Below are positions 50,972 to 60,423 of a stretch of 64,000 nt of DNA, piece after piece (the stretch's first letter is position 1; every line of letters starts with the position of its first letter). A model generated the notes under the pieces. The model was not told where the DNA came from, did no database searches, and saw nothing but the letters and a program-made list of their open reading frames with translations. Origin of the DNA: Aeromicrobium stalagmiti (lineage in GTDB: Bacteria; Actinomycetota; Actinomycetes; Propionibacteriales; Nocardioidaceae); assembly GCF_013283745.1 (NCBI RefSeq), contig NZ_JABSTZ010000002.1:310001-374000 (forward strand). The letters are read 5' to 3'. Position numbers and translations under genes: made by a program.

Positions 50972-52152
50972 CGCTGGTCCGGGGGGAGTGGCACGACGTC
51001 CGTACGCTCGCGGCCTCGCTCGCCAAGCCTGTGCCGAGCGAGCTGGTCGCGATCGACCTGGCCGCCGGCCGGGTGCTCGCCGACGACCTGCGGTCGCTGG
51101 TCGACCTGCCGTCGGCCGACGTCTCGGCGATGGACGGCTGGGCGGTCTCGGGCGACGGTCCGTGGACGGTGCGCGGCCGGGTCGTCAACGGCCGGCCGCC
51201 CGCGACGGTGCTCACGCCGGGGGACGCCGTCGGCATCGGCACCGGCGGAGCGGTGCCTGCAGGGACCACCGCGATCGTCCGCTTCGAGCACGGGACGTCC
51301 GACGGCACGCAGCTGCGCTGGACCCCGCCTGACGGCAGGGAGCCCAGCCGGCACGACGTCCGCGCCCAGGGTGAGGAGCTGAGGGTCGGGGAGGTCGTCC
51401 TGCCCGGCGGCACCCGCCTCGACCCGGTATCGCTGGCCGTCAGTGCGGCGAGCGGCCACGACACGCTGCAGGTGCTCGGGGCTCCGACGGTCGACCTGAT
51501 CGTGTCGGGCGACGAGATCGTGCGTCGTGGGCTGCCGGCGCCCGGAGCGGCCCGCGACTCGATCGGCCCGCTCCTGTCGGGGACGACCCGCGCCGCAGGA
51601 GGTGTCGCCGGTGAGGTGGGTCTGGTCGGTGACGACCTCGAGGCCCTGACCGGCGCGCTGAGGGCCTCGACCGCCGACGTCGTGGTGACGACCGGCGGCA
51701 CCGCGGTGGGCGACGCCGACCACGTCCGTGACCTGCTGGGCCTGGTCGGCGCGACGGTCGTGGTCGACACGATCGCCGTCCGTCCGGGCGGGCCGACGCT
51801 GCTCGCCGTCCTGCCCGACGGACGCCTGGTGGCCTGCCTGCCCGGCAACCCGTTCGCGGCCCTCGTGGGGTTCATGGCAGTGGTGCACCCGGTGCTGCTC
51901 ACGATGACGGGTGCCCGCGGCGTCGAGGAGCGCCGTGAGACGTCGGGCGTCGACGTCGAGGCTTTCGACCGCGCCACCCGCATCCTCCCGTTCTCCCGGC
52001 AGGACGGCGTGGCCGTGCCAACGGGCTGGACGGCGTCGTCGATGCTGCGAGGCCTCGCGGTGTCCGACGGACTGCTCGTGGTGCCGCGTCCGGGCGTCCG
52101 CGCAGGGGAGTCGCTCGAGGTGCTCGAGCCGCTCTGGCGAGCGACAACCTGA
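50968..52152 (+). CDS. moeA: Molybdopterin molybdenumtransferase
   Basis: 394 aa, GTG start. It inserts molybdate into molybdopterin. Segments: LPSADVSAMDGWAVSG near the N-terminus, GAVPAGTTAIVRFEHG, the MoCF-biosynthesis domain with VDLIVSGDEIVRRG and VVVTTGGTAVGDADHVRDLL, then RPGGPTLLAVLPDGRLVACL-PGNPFAA and a C-terminal domain IV. Supports the nitrate reductase in the same region. Confidence 0.9.
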   Translation: MTLVRGEWHDVRTLAASLAKPVPSELVAIDLAAGRVLADDLRSLVDLPSADVSAMDGWAVSGDGPWTVRGRVVNGRPPATVLTPGDAVGIGTGGAVPAGTTAIVRFEHGTSDGTQLRWTPPDGREPSRHDVRAQGEELRVGEVVLPGGTRLDPVSLAVSAASGHDTLQVLGAPTVDLIVSGDEIVRRGLPAPGAARDSIGPLLSGTTRAAGGVAGEVGLVGDDLEALTGALRASTADVVVTTGGTAVGDADHVRDLLGLVGATVVVDTIAVRPGGPTLLAVLPDGRLVACLPGNPFAALVGFMAVVHPVLLTMTGARGVEERRETSGVDVEAFDRATRILPFSRQDGVAVPTGWTASSMLRGLAVSDGLLVVPRPGVRAGESLEVLEPLWRATT

Positions 52153-52317
52153 CACCTCGGCGCTGCCGTCCGCCGATCTCACAGTCGGACCCACCGCACC
52201 GTGTAGAGAGTGTTACGCACCGCTGACGCGACGACACACACCGGCGAAACACGCGCTCCCTAGGTTCAGTCGCACGAGATCTGGCACCGTGCCGGGTCGC
52301 CGACCTCGGAGCGTCCC
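52153..52317 (+). promoter_or_regulatory. narK operon promoter region
   Basis: TAGGTT at 52261-52266 is the best -10 candidate. GTTAC (52212-52216), CTGAC 11 bp later and GAAAC (52246-52250) recall GlnR half-sites, but the last one is out of phase by one base. A GlnR/NnaR site is expected here from the biology; the sequence support is weak. Confidence 0.35.
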
Positions 52318-53871
52318 ATGACCAGCGTCGTCACCAGCCCTCCCGACCACCCGTCGGCCACACCGCCACCCTCCCGTCGCCGCACCGGGCGATGGATCGA
52401 GGAGTGGGACCCCGAGAACCCCGCCTTCTGGGAGTCCACCGGCAAGCGGGTCGCCCGGCGCAACCTGATCTGGTCGATCTTCGGCGAGCACCTCGGCTTC
52501 TCGGTCTGGCTGCTCTGGAGCGTCAGCGCGGCGCTGCTCACCAAGGTCGGCTTCGCGTTCTCGCCCCAGCAGCTGTTCTGGCTCATCGCGGTGCCCAACC
52601 TGGTCGGCTCGCTGCTGCGGCTGCCCTACACGTTCGCGGTGCCCAAGTTCGGTGGGCGCAACTGGGCCGTCTTCAGCGCCTTGATGCTGGTGCTGCCGAC
52701 CCTGCTGTTCGCCCACTTCGTGCAGCGGCCCGAGACGCCCTACTGGGTCTTCATCGTCATCGCCGCGACGGCCGGCGTGGGCGGCGGCAACTTCGCGTCG
52801 TCGATGGCGAGCATCAACTTCTTCTACCCGATGCGCCACAAGGGCACGGCGCTCGGCCTCAACGCCGCGGGCGGCAACCTCGGCGTCTCGGTCATCCAGT
52901 TCTTCCTGCCGATCATCGTCGGCGGCGCGGGAGCGTTCGGCCTGGTCAAGGCCAGCCAGAGCGGGATCGTCCTGCAGCGGGCCGGCTACCTCTACGCGGC
53001 GCTCGCGGTGGTGGCCGCCGTCGCGGCGTACTTCTTCATGAACAACCTCACCGCCGCCTACTCCAGGCCGCGTGAGCAGCTCGCGGTCGTGAAGTACAAG
53101 CACACGTGGGTCATGTCCTTCCTCTACATCGGCACGTTCGGCTCGTTCATCGGCTACTCCGCGGCGATGCCCCTGCTGATCAAGATCAACTTCTACAACC
53201 AGCCGCTGCCCGAGGTGCCCGGCATCGGCATCAACTTCGCCTACTACGCCTTCCTCGGCGCCCTGGTCGGCTCGTTCACCCGTCCGCTCGGCGGCTGGCT
53301 CGCCGACCGGTTCGGCGGTGCACGGGTCACGTTCGGCACGTTCGTCGCGATGATCCTCGGCACGATCGCGGTCATGGTCTCGCTGGCCCAGCTGGACGCC
53401 GTGCCGAAGCCGGCCGCCGGTGCGCCGGCTCCTGACCCGGCGACGTTCCAGTACGCAGACGCCGTCCGGGCCGCCGTCGACCACAACTCCGACATCTTCC
53501 CGTGGTTCCTCGCCGCGTTCCTGTTCGTCTTCGCTGCGACCGGCATCGGCAACGGCTCGACGTACCGGATGATCCCGCTGATCCAGAAGAGCTATGCGCT
53601 GACGAAGGGAGCCGAGGGCTCCCCGGAGCGCGAGGCGGCCGAGAAGAAGGCCCCCAAGGAGGCCTCCGCCGTCATCGGCATCGCCGGAGCAGTCGGTGCG
53701 CTGGGCGGGTTCCTCATCCCGATCACGTTCAGCGCCCCGTGGGTCGCCGACCCGGTCGACGCGGTCAAGGGCGCCTTCCTGGCCTTCACGGTGTTCTACG
53801 TCGTGTGCCTCACCGTGACGTGGGCCTTCTACCTGCGGCCGAAGTCGATCATGACCAAGGTCGGGGTCTGA
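52318..53871 (+). CDS. narK: Nitrate/nitrite transporter, NarK family
   Basis: 517-aa major-facilitator protein with about 12 hydrophobic helices. NarK hallmarks: an N-terminal region RRNLIWSIFGEHLGFSVWLL and the glycine-rich nitrate signatures TAGVGGGNFASSMASINFFY and AATGIGNGSTYRMIPLI. A central hydrophilic insertion (VPKPAAGAPAPDPATF) and a soluble stretch (EGSPEREAAEKKAPKE) are larger than usual. Begins the nitrate operon; nitrate reductase follows after 4 nt. Confidence 0.92.
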   Translation: MTSVVTSPPDHPSATPPPSRRRTGRWIEEWDPENPAFWESTGKRVARRNLIWSIFGEHLGFSVWLLWSVSAALLTKVGFAFSPQQLFWLIAVPNLVGSLLRLPYTFAVPKFGGRNWAVFSALMLVLPTLLFAHFVQRPETPYWVFIVIAATAGVGGGNFASSMASINFFYPMRHKGTALGLNAAGGNLGVSVIQFFLPIIVGGAGAFGLVKASQSGIVLQRAGYLYAALAVVAAVAAYFFMNNLTAAYSRPREQLAVVKYKHTWVMSFLYIGTFGSFIGYSAAMPLLIKINFYNQPLPEVPGIGINFAYYAFLGALVGSFTRPLGGWLADRFGGARVTFGTFVAMILGTIAVMVSLAQLDAVPKPAAGAPAPDPATFQYADAVRAAVDHNSDIFPWFLAAFLFVFAATGIGNGSTYRMIPLIQKSYALTKGAEGSPEREAAEKKAPKEASAVIGIAGAVGALGGFLIPITFSAPWVADPVDAVKGAFLAFTVFYVVCLTVTWAFYLRPKSIMTKVGV

Positions 53872-53875
53872 CCGG

Positions 53876-55957
53876 GTGACCGAGACCCACTGCCCGTACT
53901 GCGCCCTGCAGTGCGCCCAGACGCTCCGCGGCGAGCCCCTCGCCGCGGAGCCGCGGGCGTTCCCGACCAACGTCGGCGGGATGTGCCAGAAGGGCTGGAC
54001 GAGCGCCGAGGTGCTGGGGGTCGCCGACCGCATCACCGCGCCGCTGCGCCGGGTCGGCGGAGGGTTCGAGGCGGTCTCGTGGGACGAGGCCCTCGACGAC
54101 ATCGCGTCGCGGGTGACGGCGATCAGCGGCGAGTCCGGCCCTGACGCGATCGCCGTGTTCGGTGGCGGCGGGCTGACCAACGAGAAGGCCTACCAGCTCG
54201 GCAAGTTCGCGCGGCTCGCCCTGCGCACCCGCAACATCGACTACAACGGACGCTTCTGCATGTCGTCGGCCGCGGCGGCCGCCAACCGGTCGCTGGGCGT
54301 CGACCGCGGGCTGCCGTTCCCGCTGACCGACCTCAACGACGCCGACGTCGTCGTCCTGCTGGGCAGCAACCTCGCCGACACGATGCCGCCGGCGGTGCAG
54401 CACCTCGGGCCGGTCCGCGAGCGGGGCGGCCTGATCGTCGTCGACCCGCGGCGCAGTGCCACCGCACGCCTGACCGACGGCGGTGCGGGGGAGCACGTGC
54501 AGCTGGTGCCCGGCACCGACCTGGTCCTGCTGCTCGGCCTGCTGCACATCGTCCTGGCCGAGGGGCTGGCCGACGTCGACTACCTCGCAGCCCGTGTCGA
54601 CGGTGTCGAGGACGTCCGGCGCAGCGTGGCCGAGTGGTGGCCGGAGCGGGTCGCCGCGACGACCGGGGTGCCCGAGACGCAGCTGCGCCGGATCGCGCGC
54701 ACCCTGGCCCACGCGAGCCCCCACGGCGGTGGTCGCGGAGCGTTCCTGCTCACGGGACGTGGCTCCGAGCAGCACGCCGACGGCACCGACACGGTCACGG
54801 CGGTCATCAACCTGGCTCTCGCGCTGGGCCTGGTCGGCGCCGAGCGCGGCGGGTACGGCGCGATCACCGGACAGGGCAACGGGCAGGGGGGACGCGAGCA
54901 CGGCCAGAAGGCCGACCAGCTGCCGGGCTACCGGATGATCGCCGACCCCGCCGCGCGCGAGCACGTCGCCGCGGTGTGGGGCGTCGACCCGGACGTCATC
55001 CCGGGCCCCGGCGTGCCGGCGGTCGAGCTGCTGATGAGCCTGGCGCAGCCGGACGGTCCGCGCGCGCTGTTCGTGCACGGCAGCAACCTGCTCGTCAGCT
55101 CGCCCGACGCCCAGGTCGTGCGGCGCAGGGTCGAGGCCCTCGACCTCGTCGTGGTGTGCGACTTCGTCCCGTCGGAGACGGCGATGCTCGCCGACTACGT
55201 CCTGCCCGTGACGCAGTGGGCCGAGGAGGAGGGCACCATGACCGGTCTGGAGGGCCGCGTGCTGCGCCGCCGCAAGGCCGTCGACCCGCCGGCGGGAGTG
55301 TGGTCCGAGCTCGAGGTCTTCGCCGAGCTGGCTCGCCGGCTCGACGCACCCGGCACGTGGTCGACGAAGCCGCGCGAGGTCTACGACGAGCTTCGCCGGG
55401 CCAGCGCCGGGGGACGCGCCGACTACGCGGGCATCTCCTACGAGCGGCTCGACGCGGGGGAGGCGCTCTACTGGCCGTGCCCCGACGAGAGCCACCCCGG
55501 GACGCCGCGCCTGTTCGCCGACGCGTTCCCCACCGCCAACGGGCGGGCGCGGATGGTGCCGGTCCGCGAGGTCGGCCCCGACGACGGCCTGCGCGCCGAG
55601 GCACCCGTCTGGCTCGTGACCGGTCGCGTGCTGCAGCACTACCAGTCGGGAGCACAGACCCGCCGCGTCGCCAGGCTCAACGACTCGATGCCCCGGGCGT
55701 ACGTCGAGATCCACCCGGTGCTGGCGGCGCGCATCGGCGTGGAGGGCGTCGACGACATCCGCATCACGTCCAAGCGCGGCTCGATGGTCGCGCAGGCGCG
55801 CGTGAGCCCCGACATCCGGCCCGACACCGTGTTCGTGCCGTTCCACTTCGCGGACGAGGGGATGGTCAACGCCGTCACCAACGCGGCGACTGACCCGATC
55901 TCGGGCATGCCGGAGTTCAAGGTGTGCGCCGTGCAGATTGCCAAGGAGGACGCATGA
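53876..55957 (+). CDS. nasA: Assimilatory nitrate reductase catalytic subunit
   Basis: 693 aa, GTG start. Cytoplasmic molybdopterin-guanine-dinucleotide enzyme. The N-terminal [4Fe-4S] cysteines are in CPYCALQCAQT and MCQKGW. Molybdenum-site region: NGRFCMSSAAAAANRSLG, with the conserved cysteine. Cofactor-binding segments GSNLADTMPPAV and LTGRGSEQHADGTD follow. The C-terminal dinucleotide-binding domain is VWLVTGRVLQHYQSGAQTRR. It has no fused [2Fe-2S] domain; the next gene encodes a flavoprotein with such a domain and overlaps by 4 nt. Confidence 0.92.
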   Translation: MTETHCPYCALQCAQTLRGEPLAAEPRAFPTNVGGMCQKGWTSAEVLGVADRITAPLRRVGGGFEAVSWDEALDDIASRVTAISGESGPDAIAVFGGGGLTNEKAYQLGKFARLALRTRNIDYNGRFCMSSAAAAANRSLGVDRGLPFPLTDLNDADVVVLLGSNLADTMPPAVQHLGPVRERGGLIVVDPRRSATARLTDGGAGEHVQLVPGTDLVLLLGLLHIVLAEGLADVDYLAARVDGVEDVRRSVAEWWPERVAATTGVPETQLRRIARTLAHASPHGGGRGAFLLTGRGSEQHADGTDTVTAVINLALALGLVGAERGGYGAITGQGNGQGGREHGQKADQLPGYRMIADPAAREHVAAVWGVDPDVIPGPGVPAVELLMSLAQPDGPRALFVHGSNLLVSSPDAQVVRRRVEALDLVVVCDFVPSETAMLADYVLPVTQWAEEEGTMTGLEGRVLRRRKAVDPPAGVWSELEVFAELARRLDAPGTWSTKPREVYDELRRASAGGRADYAGISYERLDAGEALYWPCPDESHPGTPRLFADAFPTANGRARMVPVREVGPDDGLRAEAPVWLVTGRVLQHYQSGAQTRRVARLNDSMPRAYVEIHPVLAARIGVEGVDDIRITSKRGSMVAQARVSPDIRPDTVFVPFHFADEGMVNAVTNAATDPISGMPEFKVCAVQIAKEDA

Positions 55958-57432
55958 AGGTCGTGGTCGTCGGTGCCGGCATGGTCGGCAACCGCTTCGT
56001 GGACGAGCTGGGCCGGCTGGCCCCCCAGGTCGAGATCGACCTGCTCGGCGACGAGTCGTACGAGCCCTACAACCGGGTCATGCTGACCGAGCTGATCGCT
56101 GGCCGGGTCGACCTGGCCGGCCTGACCCTGCCGACGCCCGACCACGGTCGGGTCCGCGTGCGGGCCGGTGTCCGCGCGCTCGAGATCGATCGTGAGCGAC
56201 GCACCGTCGTCACCGCTGACGGTGACTTCGCGTACGACGTGCTGGTGCTGGCGACCGGCGCGCAGGCCCGCGTGATCCCGGTGCCGGGTCTGCGGGACGG
56301 GCTGCCCCGCGGGGCCCACGTGGTCCGGCGGCTCGATGATGCCCGCGACATCACCGCTGCGACCCTCAACGCGTCCGACGCGGTCGTGATCGGGGCCGGC
56401 CCGCTGGGCGTCGAGGCGGCCTGCGCGCTCCGGCACCGGGGGATCGCCGTGACGCTCGTCGCGGCGTCCGACCTGCTCAACCGCGATCTCGACCCCGAGG
56501 TCGCCTCGGTCGCCGCCGACCAGGCCGCGTCCCTCGGGATCGAGGTCGTGACGGACGCCCAGGTCGCGTCGGTCGGCGTGCACGCCGGTCGGGTCGACGC
56601 GGTGCACCTGGCCGACGGTCGGACCTTCCCGGCCGGCATCGTCGTGCTGGCCTGCGGATCTGCACCCGACACGACCCTCGCAGCCGAGGCGGGGCTCGAC
56701 ACCAACGTGGGCATCGTCGTCGGCCACGACCTGCGGACGCCCGCGGACCTCGCCGTCTGCGCGATCGGTGACTGCGCCGAGACACCGGCCGGCGTGAGCG
56801 GCCTCGTCGCCCCGGGCTGGGCCCAGGCGCGGGCGCTCGCGCGCAGCATCGCCCACGCGTCGGAGCTCGAGCTGCCGACCGTCGCCGGATCGGCGATGCG
56901 GCTCAAGGCGGTCGGCATGAGCGTCGTGACGATGGGTGCCCGCACGTCCACCGCTCGCCCGGACGACCGCGTCGTCACCTTGTCGGACCGTCGCGAGCGT
57001 CGCCACGTCGAGCTCGTGGTCCGCGGCGACACGCTCGTGGGCGTCACCTGCGTCGGCGCGCCCGACCTCGCGGCCCACCTGTCGACCCAGTTCGACCGCC
57101 CGGGGATGCTCCCGGCCGATCCGATGCACCTGCTGATGGGCACGTCCGGGATCGGGGCCACCGAGAGCGCCTCGCCGACCGCGATGCCGGCGGCCACCAC
57201 GGTGTGCCGCTGCAACGGCGTCACCAAGGGTGACCTCGTGCACGCGTGGGACGGGGGAGCGACGACGGTCGAGGCCCTGGCCGACGCGACGCTCGCCACC
57301 ACCGGGTGCGGTGGCTGCACGCAGCTGGTGTGCGGCATCGTCGACTGGCTGCAGACCACCGATCCGCCGCCCGTGCCCACGACCTCACAGCCCGACGGCT
57401 CCGGCCGTGAGACAACTGTTCCCACCAGGTAA
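55954..57432 (+). CDS. nasB: FAD-dependent oxidoreductase with C-terminal BFD-like [2Fe-2S] domain
   Basis: 492 aa. The N-terminal pyridine-nucleotide reductase fold resembles the first part of NirB: VVVVGAGMVGNRFVDELG, LATGAQARVIPVPG, VVIGAGPLGVEAACALR and CAIGDCAETP. The C-terminal 60 residues are BFD-like with four cysteines, VCRCNG and TGCGGCTQ. Most likely passes NAD(P)H electrons to the nitrate reductase encoded just upstream. The name nasB is by analogy. Confidence 0.83.
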   Translation: MKVVVVGAGMVGNRFVDELGRLAPQVEIDLLGDESYEPYNRVMLTELIAGRVDLAGLTLPTPDHGRVRVRAGVRALEIDRERRTVVTADGDFAYDVLVLATGAQARVIPVPGLRDGLPRGAHVVRRLDDARDITAATLNASDAVVIGAGPLGVEAACALRHRGIAVTLVAASDLLNRDLDPEVASVAADQAASLGIEVVTDAQVASVGVHAGRVDAVHLADGRTFPAGIVVLACGSAPDTTLAAEAGLDTNVGIVVGHDLRTPADLAVCAIGDCAETPAGVSGLVAPGWAQARALARSIAHASELELPTVAGSAMRLKAVGMSVVTMGARTSTARPDDRVVTLSDRRERRHVELVVRGDTLVGVTCVGAPDLAAHLSTQFDRPGMLPADPMHLLMGTSGIGATESASPTAMPAATTVCRCNGVTKGDLVHAWDGGATTVEALADATLATTGCGGCTQLVCGIVDWLQTTDPPPVPTTSQPDGSGRETTVPTR

Positions 57433-57448
57433 CACGGAGACCTCTGCG

Positions 57449-60091
57449 ATGACATCTGCCGTTCCTACTGTTCACGACATGACCACCGAACAGGCCTTGC
57501 CCGCCGAGCAGCCCGGCCCCGCGAAGAAGAAGCTCGCCGTCGTCGGCGCGGGCATGGTCGCCCACCGCCTCGTCGAGGCGCTCGTCGAGCGGGGCGCCGA
57601 CCAGTCCTGGGACATCGAGGTGTTCGGTGACGAGACCCGTCCGCCGTACGACCGCGTGGCCCTGACGTCGTTCTTCTCCGACCGCGACCCCGAGGACCTC
57701 CTGCTAGGCGACGGCAGCCTCTGGAGGCGTCCCGGCGTCCGCCTCTACCGTGGCTCGGTCGTGAGCCGGATCGACCGCGAGGCCCGCCAGGTCCATGCGC
57801 GCAGCACGACGTTCGACTACGACAAGCTGGTCCTGGCCACGGGGTCGTACGCCACCGTGCCCCCGGTCTCCGGCTCCGACCTGCCCGGCTGCTTCGTCTA
57901 CCGCACGGTCGACGACGTCGCCGAGCTGCGGCAGTGGGTGCTCGACCGCGAGGCGGCCCTCGGGCGCAAGGTCAAGGGCGCCGTCGTCGGCGGTGGCCTG
58001 CTGGGCCTCGAGGCCGCCGGAGCGCTGACGGCGCTCGGCGCCGACACGACCGTGGTCGAGTTCGCCGAGTGGCTCATGCCGCTGCAGGTCGACCGCGCCG
58101 GGGGCGGGGCGCTGCGCCGGATCATCGAGCAGATGGGCGTCTCGGTCCGCACCTCGACCGCGACCTCCAGGCTCAAGGCCGGCCGCGACGGCAAGGTGTC
58201 GCGCCTGCAGTTCGCCGACGGCGAGAAGATCGCCGCCGACGTCGTGGTCTTCGCGACGGGCGTGCGTCCCCGCGACGAGCTCGCCCGCGACAGCGGCCTC
58301 GAGGTCGGCGAGCGCGGCGGTGTCGTGGCCGACCCCGGGTGCCTGACGAGCGACGAGTCGATCTATGCGATCGGCGAGGTCGCCCAGATCGCCGGACGGG
58401 TCTGGGGCCTGGTCGGACCGGGCTACACGATGGCCGAGGTCGTCGCCGACCGGCTGCTCGGTGGCACGGCGACGTTCGAGGGCGCCGACCTGTCGACCAA
58501 GCTCAAGCTCCTGGGCGTCGACGTCGCGAGCTTCGGCGACGCGTTCGCCGCGACCAACGGCAGCCTCGAGGTCGTCTACGCCGACCCGACCGCCGGCGTC
58601 TACAAGAAGCTTGTCATGAGCGACGACGCCCAGACCCTGCTCGGCGGCATGCTCGTGGGCGACGCGAGCGCGTACACCAACCTGCGACCCATGGTCGGCC
58701 GGGCGCTCGGCAGCGACCCGACCGGCTGGCTCCTGCCGGAGGGCATGGAGCCGCCCAGCGGCAGCGCCCTGCCCGACGACGCCACCGTCTGCTCGTGCAA
58801 CAACGTCACGGCCGGTCAGGTCCGGTGCGCCGTGACCGACGAGGGGTGCACCGACCTCGCCGGCGTGAAGGCCTGCACCAAGGCGGGCACGAGCTGCGGG
58901 TCGTGCGTGTCGCTGGTCAAGAAGCTCGTCGACGTGCAGCTGTCCGAGGCCGGCATCGAGGTCAGCAACGCGCTCTGCGAGCACTTCGCGTTCACCCGCG
59001 CCCAGCTGTTCGACATCGTCCGCGTCAGCGAGATCTCGACGTTCAGCGAGCTCGTCGCCCAGCACGGCACGGGTCACGGCTGCGACATCTGCCGTCCCGT
59101 CGCGGCCTCGATCCTGTCGTCGCTCGGCAAGGGACACGTCCTCGACGGCGAGAACGCGGCGCTGCAGGACACCAACGACCACGTCATGGCCAACCTGCAG
59201 AAGGACGGTACCTACTCCGTCGTCCCGCGCATCCCCGGCGGCGAGGTCACTCCCGAGGGACTCATCGTCATCGGTCAGGTCGCGGCCGACTACGGGCTCT
59301 ACACCAAGATCACCGGCGGTCAGCGCATCGACCTGTTCGGCGCGCGCATCGAGCAGCTGCCCGGCATCTGGAAGCGGCTCGTCGACGCGGGGTTCGAGTC
59401 CGGGCACGCATACGGCAAGTCGCTGCGCACCGTGAAGTCGTGCGTGGGGCAGTCGTGGTGCCGCTACGGCGTGCAGGACTCCACGACGCTCGCGATCGAC
59501 CTCGAGCTGCGCTACCGCGGCCTGCGGTCGCCCCACAAGCTCAAGCTGGGGGTGTCGGGCTGTGCCCGCGAGTGCGCCGAGGCCCGCGGCAAGGACGTCG
59601 GCATCATCGCGACCGACCAGGGCTGGAACATGTACGTCGGCGGCAACGGCGGCTTCACCCCCCGGCACGCCCAGCTGTTCGCCGAGGACCTCACCACCGA
59701 GGAGCTGGTCCGCGCGATCGACCGTTTCCTCATGTACTACGTCCGCACCGCCGACCGTCTGCAGCGCACGGCGCCGTGGCTCGAGTCGGTCGAGGGCGGC
59801 ATCGACGCGGTGCGCGCGGTCGTCCTCGAGGACAGCCTGGGCATCGCCGCCGACCTCGACGCCGCGATGGAGGCGCACGTCGGCGCGTACGAGGACGAGT
59901 GGGCTGCCACACTGGCCGATGAGAAGAAGCTGCAACGGTTCGCCTCGTTCGTCAACGCCCCCGAGACACCGGATCCCGACCTCGTCTACGTCGAGGAGCG
60001 GGGTCAACGTCGACCGGCCGACGAGGCCGAGCGGGCCGTGCTGATCGCGGGAGCGAGCCTGCCCGTGCGACCGAAGGAGGTGCTGGCATGA
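57449..60091 (+). CDS. nirB: NAD(P)H nitrite reductase large subunit
   Basis: 880 aa (870 if the ATG at 57479 is used). Order: FAD domain (LAVVGAGMVAHRLVEALVER), second nucleotide-binding fold (VVGGGLLGLEAAGALT), BFD-like [2Fe-2S] (VCSCNNV and SCGSCVSLV), then sulfite/nitrite reductase domains. The [4Fe-4S]-siroheme site is CVGQSWCRYG and VSGCARECAEARGKDVG. It reduces nitrite to ammonium in six electrons. It overlaps nirD by 4 nt. The siroheme need explains the CbiX genes downstream. Confidence 0.95.
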   Translation: MTSAVPTVHDMTTEQALPAEQPGPAKKKLAVVGAGMVAHRLVEALVERGADQSWDIEVFGDETRPPYDRVALTSFFSDRDPEDLLLGDGSLWRRPGVRLYRGSVVSRIDREARQVHARSTTFDYDKLVLATGSYATVPPVSGSDLPGCFVYRTVDDVAELRQWVLDREAALGRKVKGAVVGGGLLGLEAAGALTALGADTTVVEFAEWLMPLQVDRAGGGALRRIIEQMGVSVRTSTATSRLKAGRDGKVSRLQFADGEKIAADVVVFATGVRPRDELARDSGLEVGERGGVVADPGCLTSDESIYAIGEVAQIAGRVWGLVGPGYTMAEVVADRLLGGTATFEGADLSTKLKLLGVDVASFGDAFAATNGSLEVVYADPTAGVYKKLVMSDDAQTLLGGMLVGDASAYTNLRPMVGRALGSDPTGWLLPEGMEPPSGSALPDDATVCSCNNVTAGQVRCAVTDEGCTDLAGVKACTKAGTSCGSCVSLVKKLVDVQLSEAGIEVSNALCEHFAFTRAQLFDIVRVSEISTFSELVAQHGTGHGCDICRPVAASILSSLGKGHVLDGENAALQDTNDHVMANLQKDGTYSVVPRIPGGEVTPEGLIVIGQVAADYGLYTKITGGQRIDLFGARIEQLPGIWKRLVDAGFESGHAYGKSLRTVKSCVGQSWCRYGVQDSTTLAIDLELRYRGLRSPHKLKLGVSGCARECAEARGKDVGIIATDQGWNMYVGGNGGFTPRHAQLFAEDLTTEELVRAIDRFLMYYVRTADRLQRTAPWLESVEGGIDAVRAVVLEDSLGIAADLDAAMEAHVGAYEDEWAATLADEKKLQRFASFVNAPETPDPDLVYVEERGQRRPADEAERAVLIAGASLPVRPKEVLA

Positions 60092-60423
60092 CGACCTGGA
60101 CACGCGTGTGCGCGGTCGACGACCTCGTGCCGGACCGTGGGGCCGCAGCCCTGGTCGACGGGCACCAGGTCGCGATCTTCCGGCTCAGCGACTCCGGTGC
60201 GATCCACGCGGTCGACCACCTCGACCCGTTCAGCCACGCCAACGTCATGGCCCGCGGGCTCGTGGGCAGCCGGCTCGGCACGCCGACCGTCGCCTCGCCG
60301 ATGCACAAGCAGTCGTTCGACCTGGTGACCGGCCAGTGCCTCGACGACCCCGCCGTCTCGCTGCAGGTCTGGCCGACCCGGGTCGCCGACGGCTGGGTCG
60401 AGGTCGGGAGCGCGGCGGCGTGA
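60088..60423 (+). CDS. nirD: Nitrite reductase small subunit, Rieske-like
   Basis: 111 aa. The Rieske-like fold of NirD: VCAVDDLVPDRGAAALVDGH, IHAVDHLDPFSHANVMARG, SPMHKQSFDLVTGQCLD. As in other NirD proteins the cluster cysteines are mostly absent, so it is structural. Four-nt overlaps with nirB and with the regulator gene downstream. Confidence 0.92.
   Translation: MTTWTRVCAVDDLVPDRGAAALVDGHQVAIFRLSDSGAIHAVDHLDPFSHANVMARGLVGSRLGTPTVASPMHKQSFDLVTGQCLDDPAVSLQVWPTRVADGWVEVGSAAA

Noticed and set aside
52212..52250. A clear GlnR operator upstream of narK
   Set aside because: GTTAC and GAAAC half-sites are present but the spacing is one base off the 11-bp phase and the third site is poor; kept only as a weak candidate.
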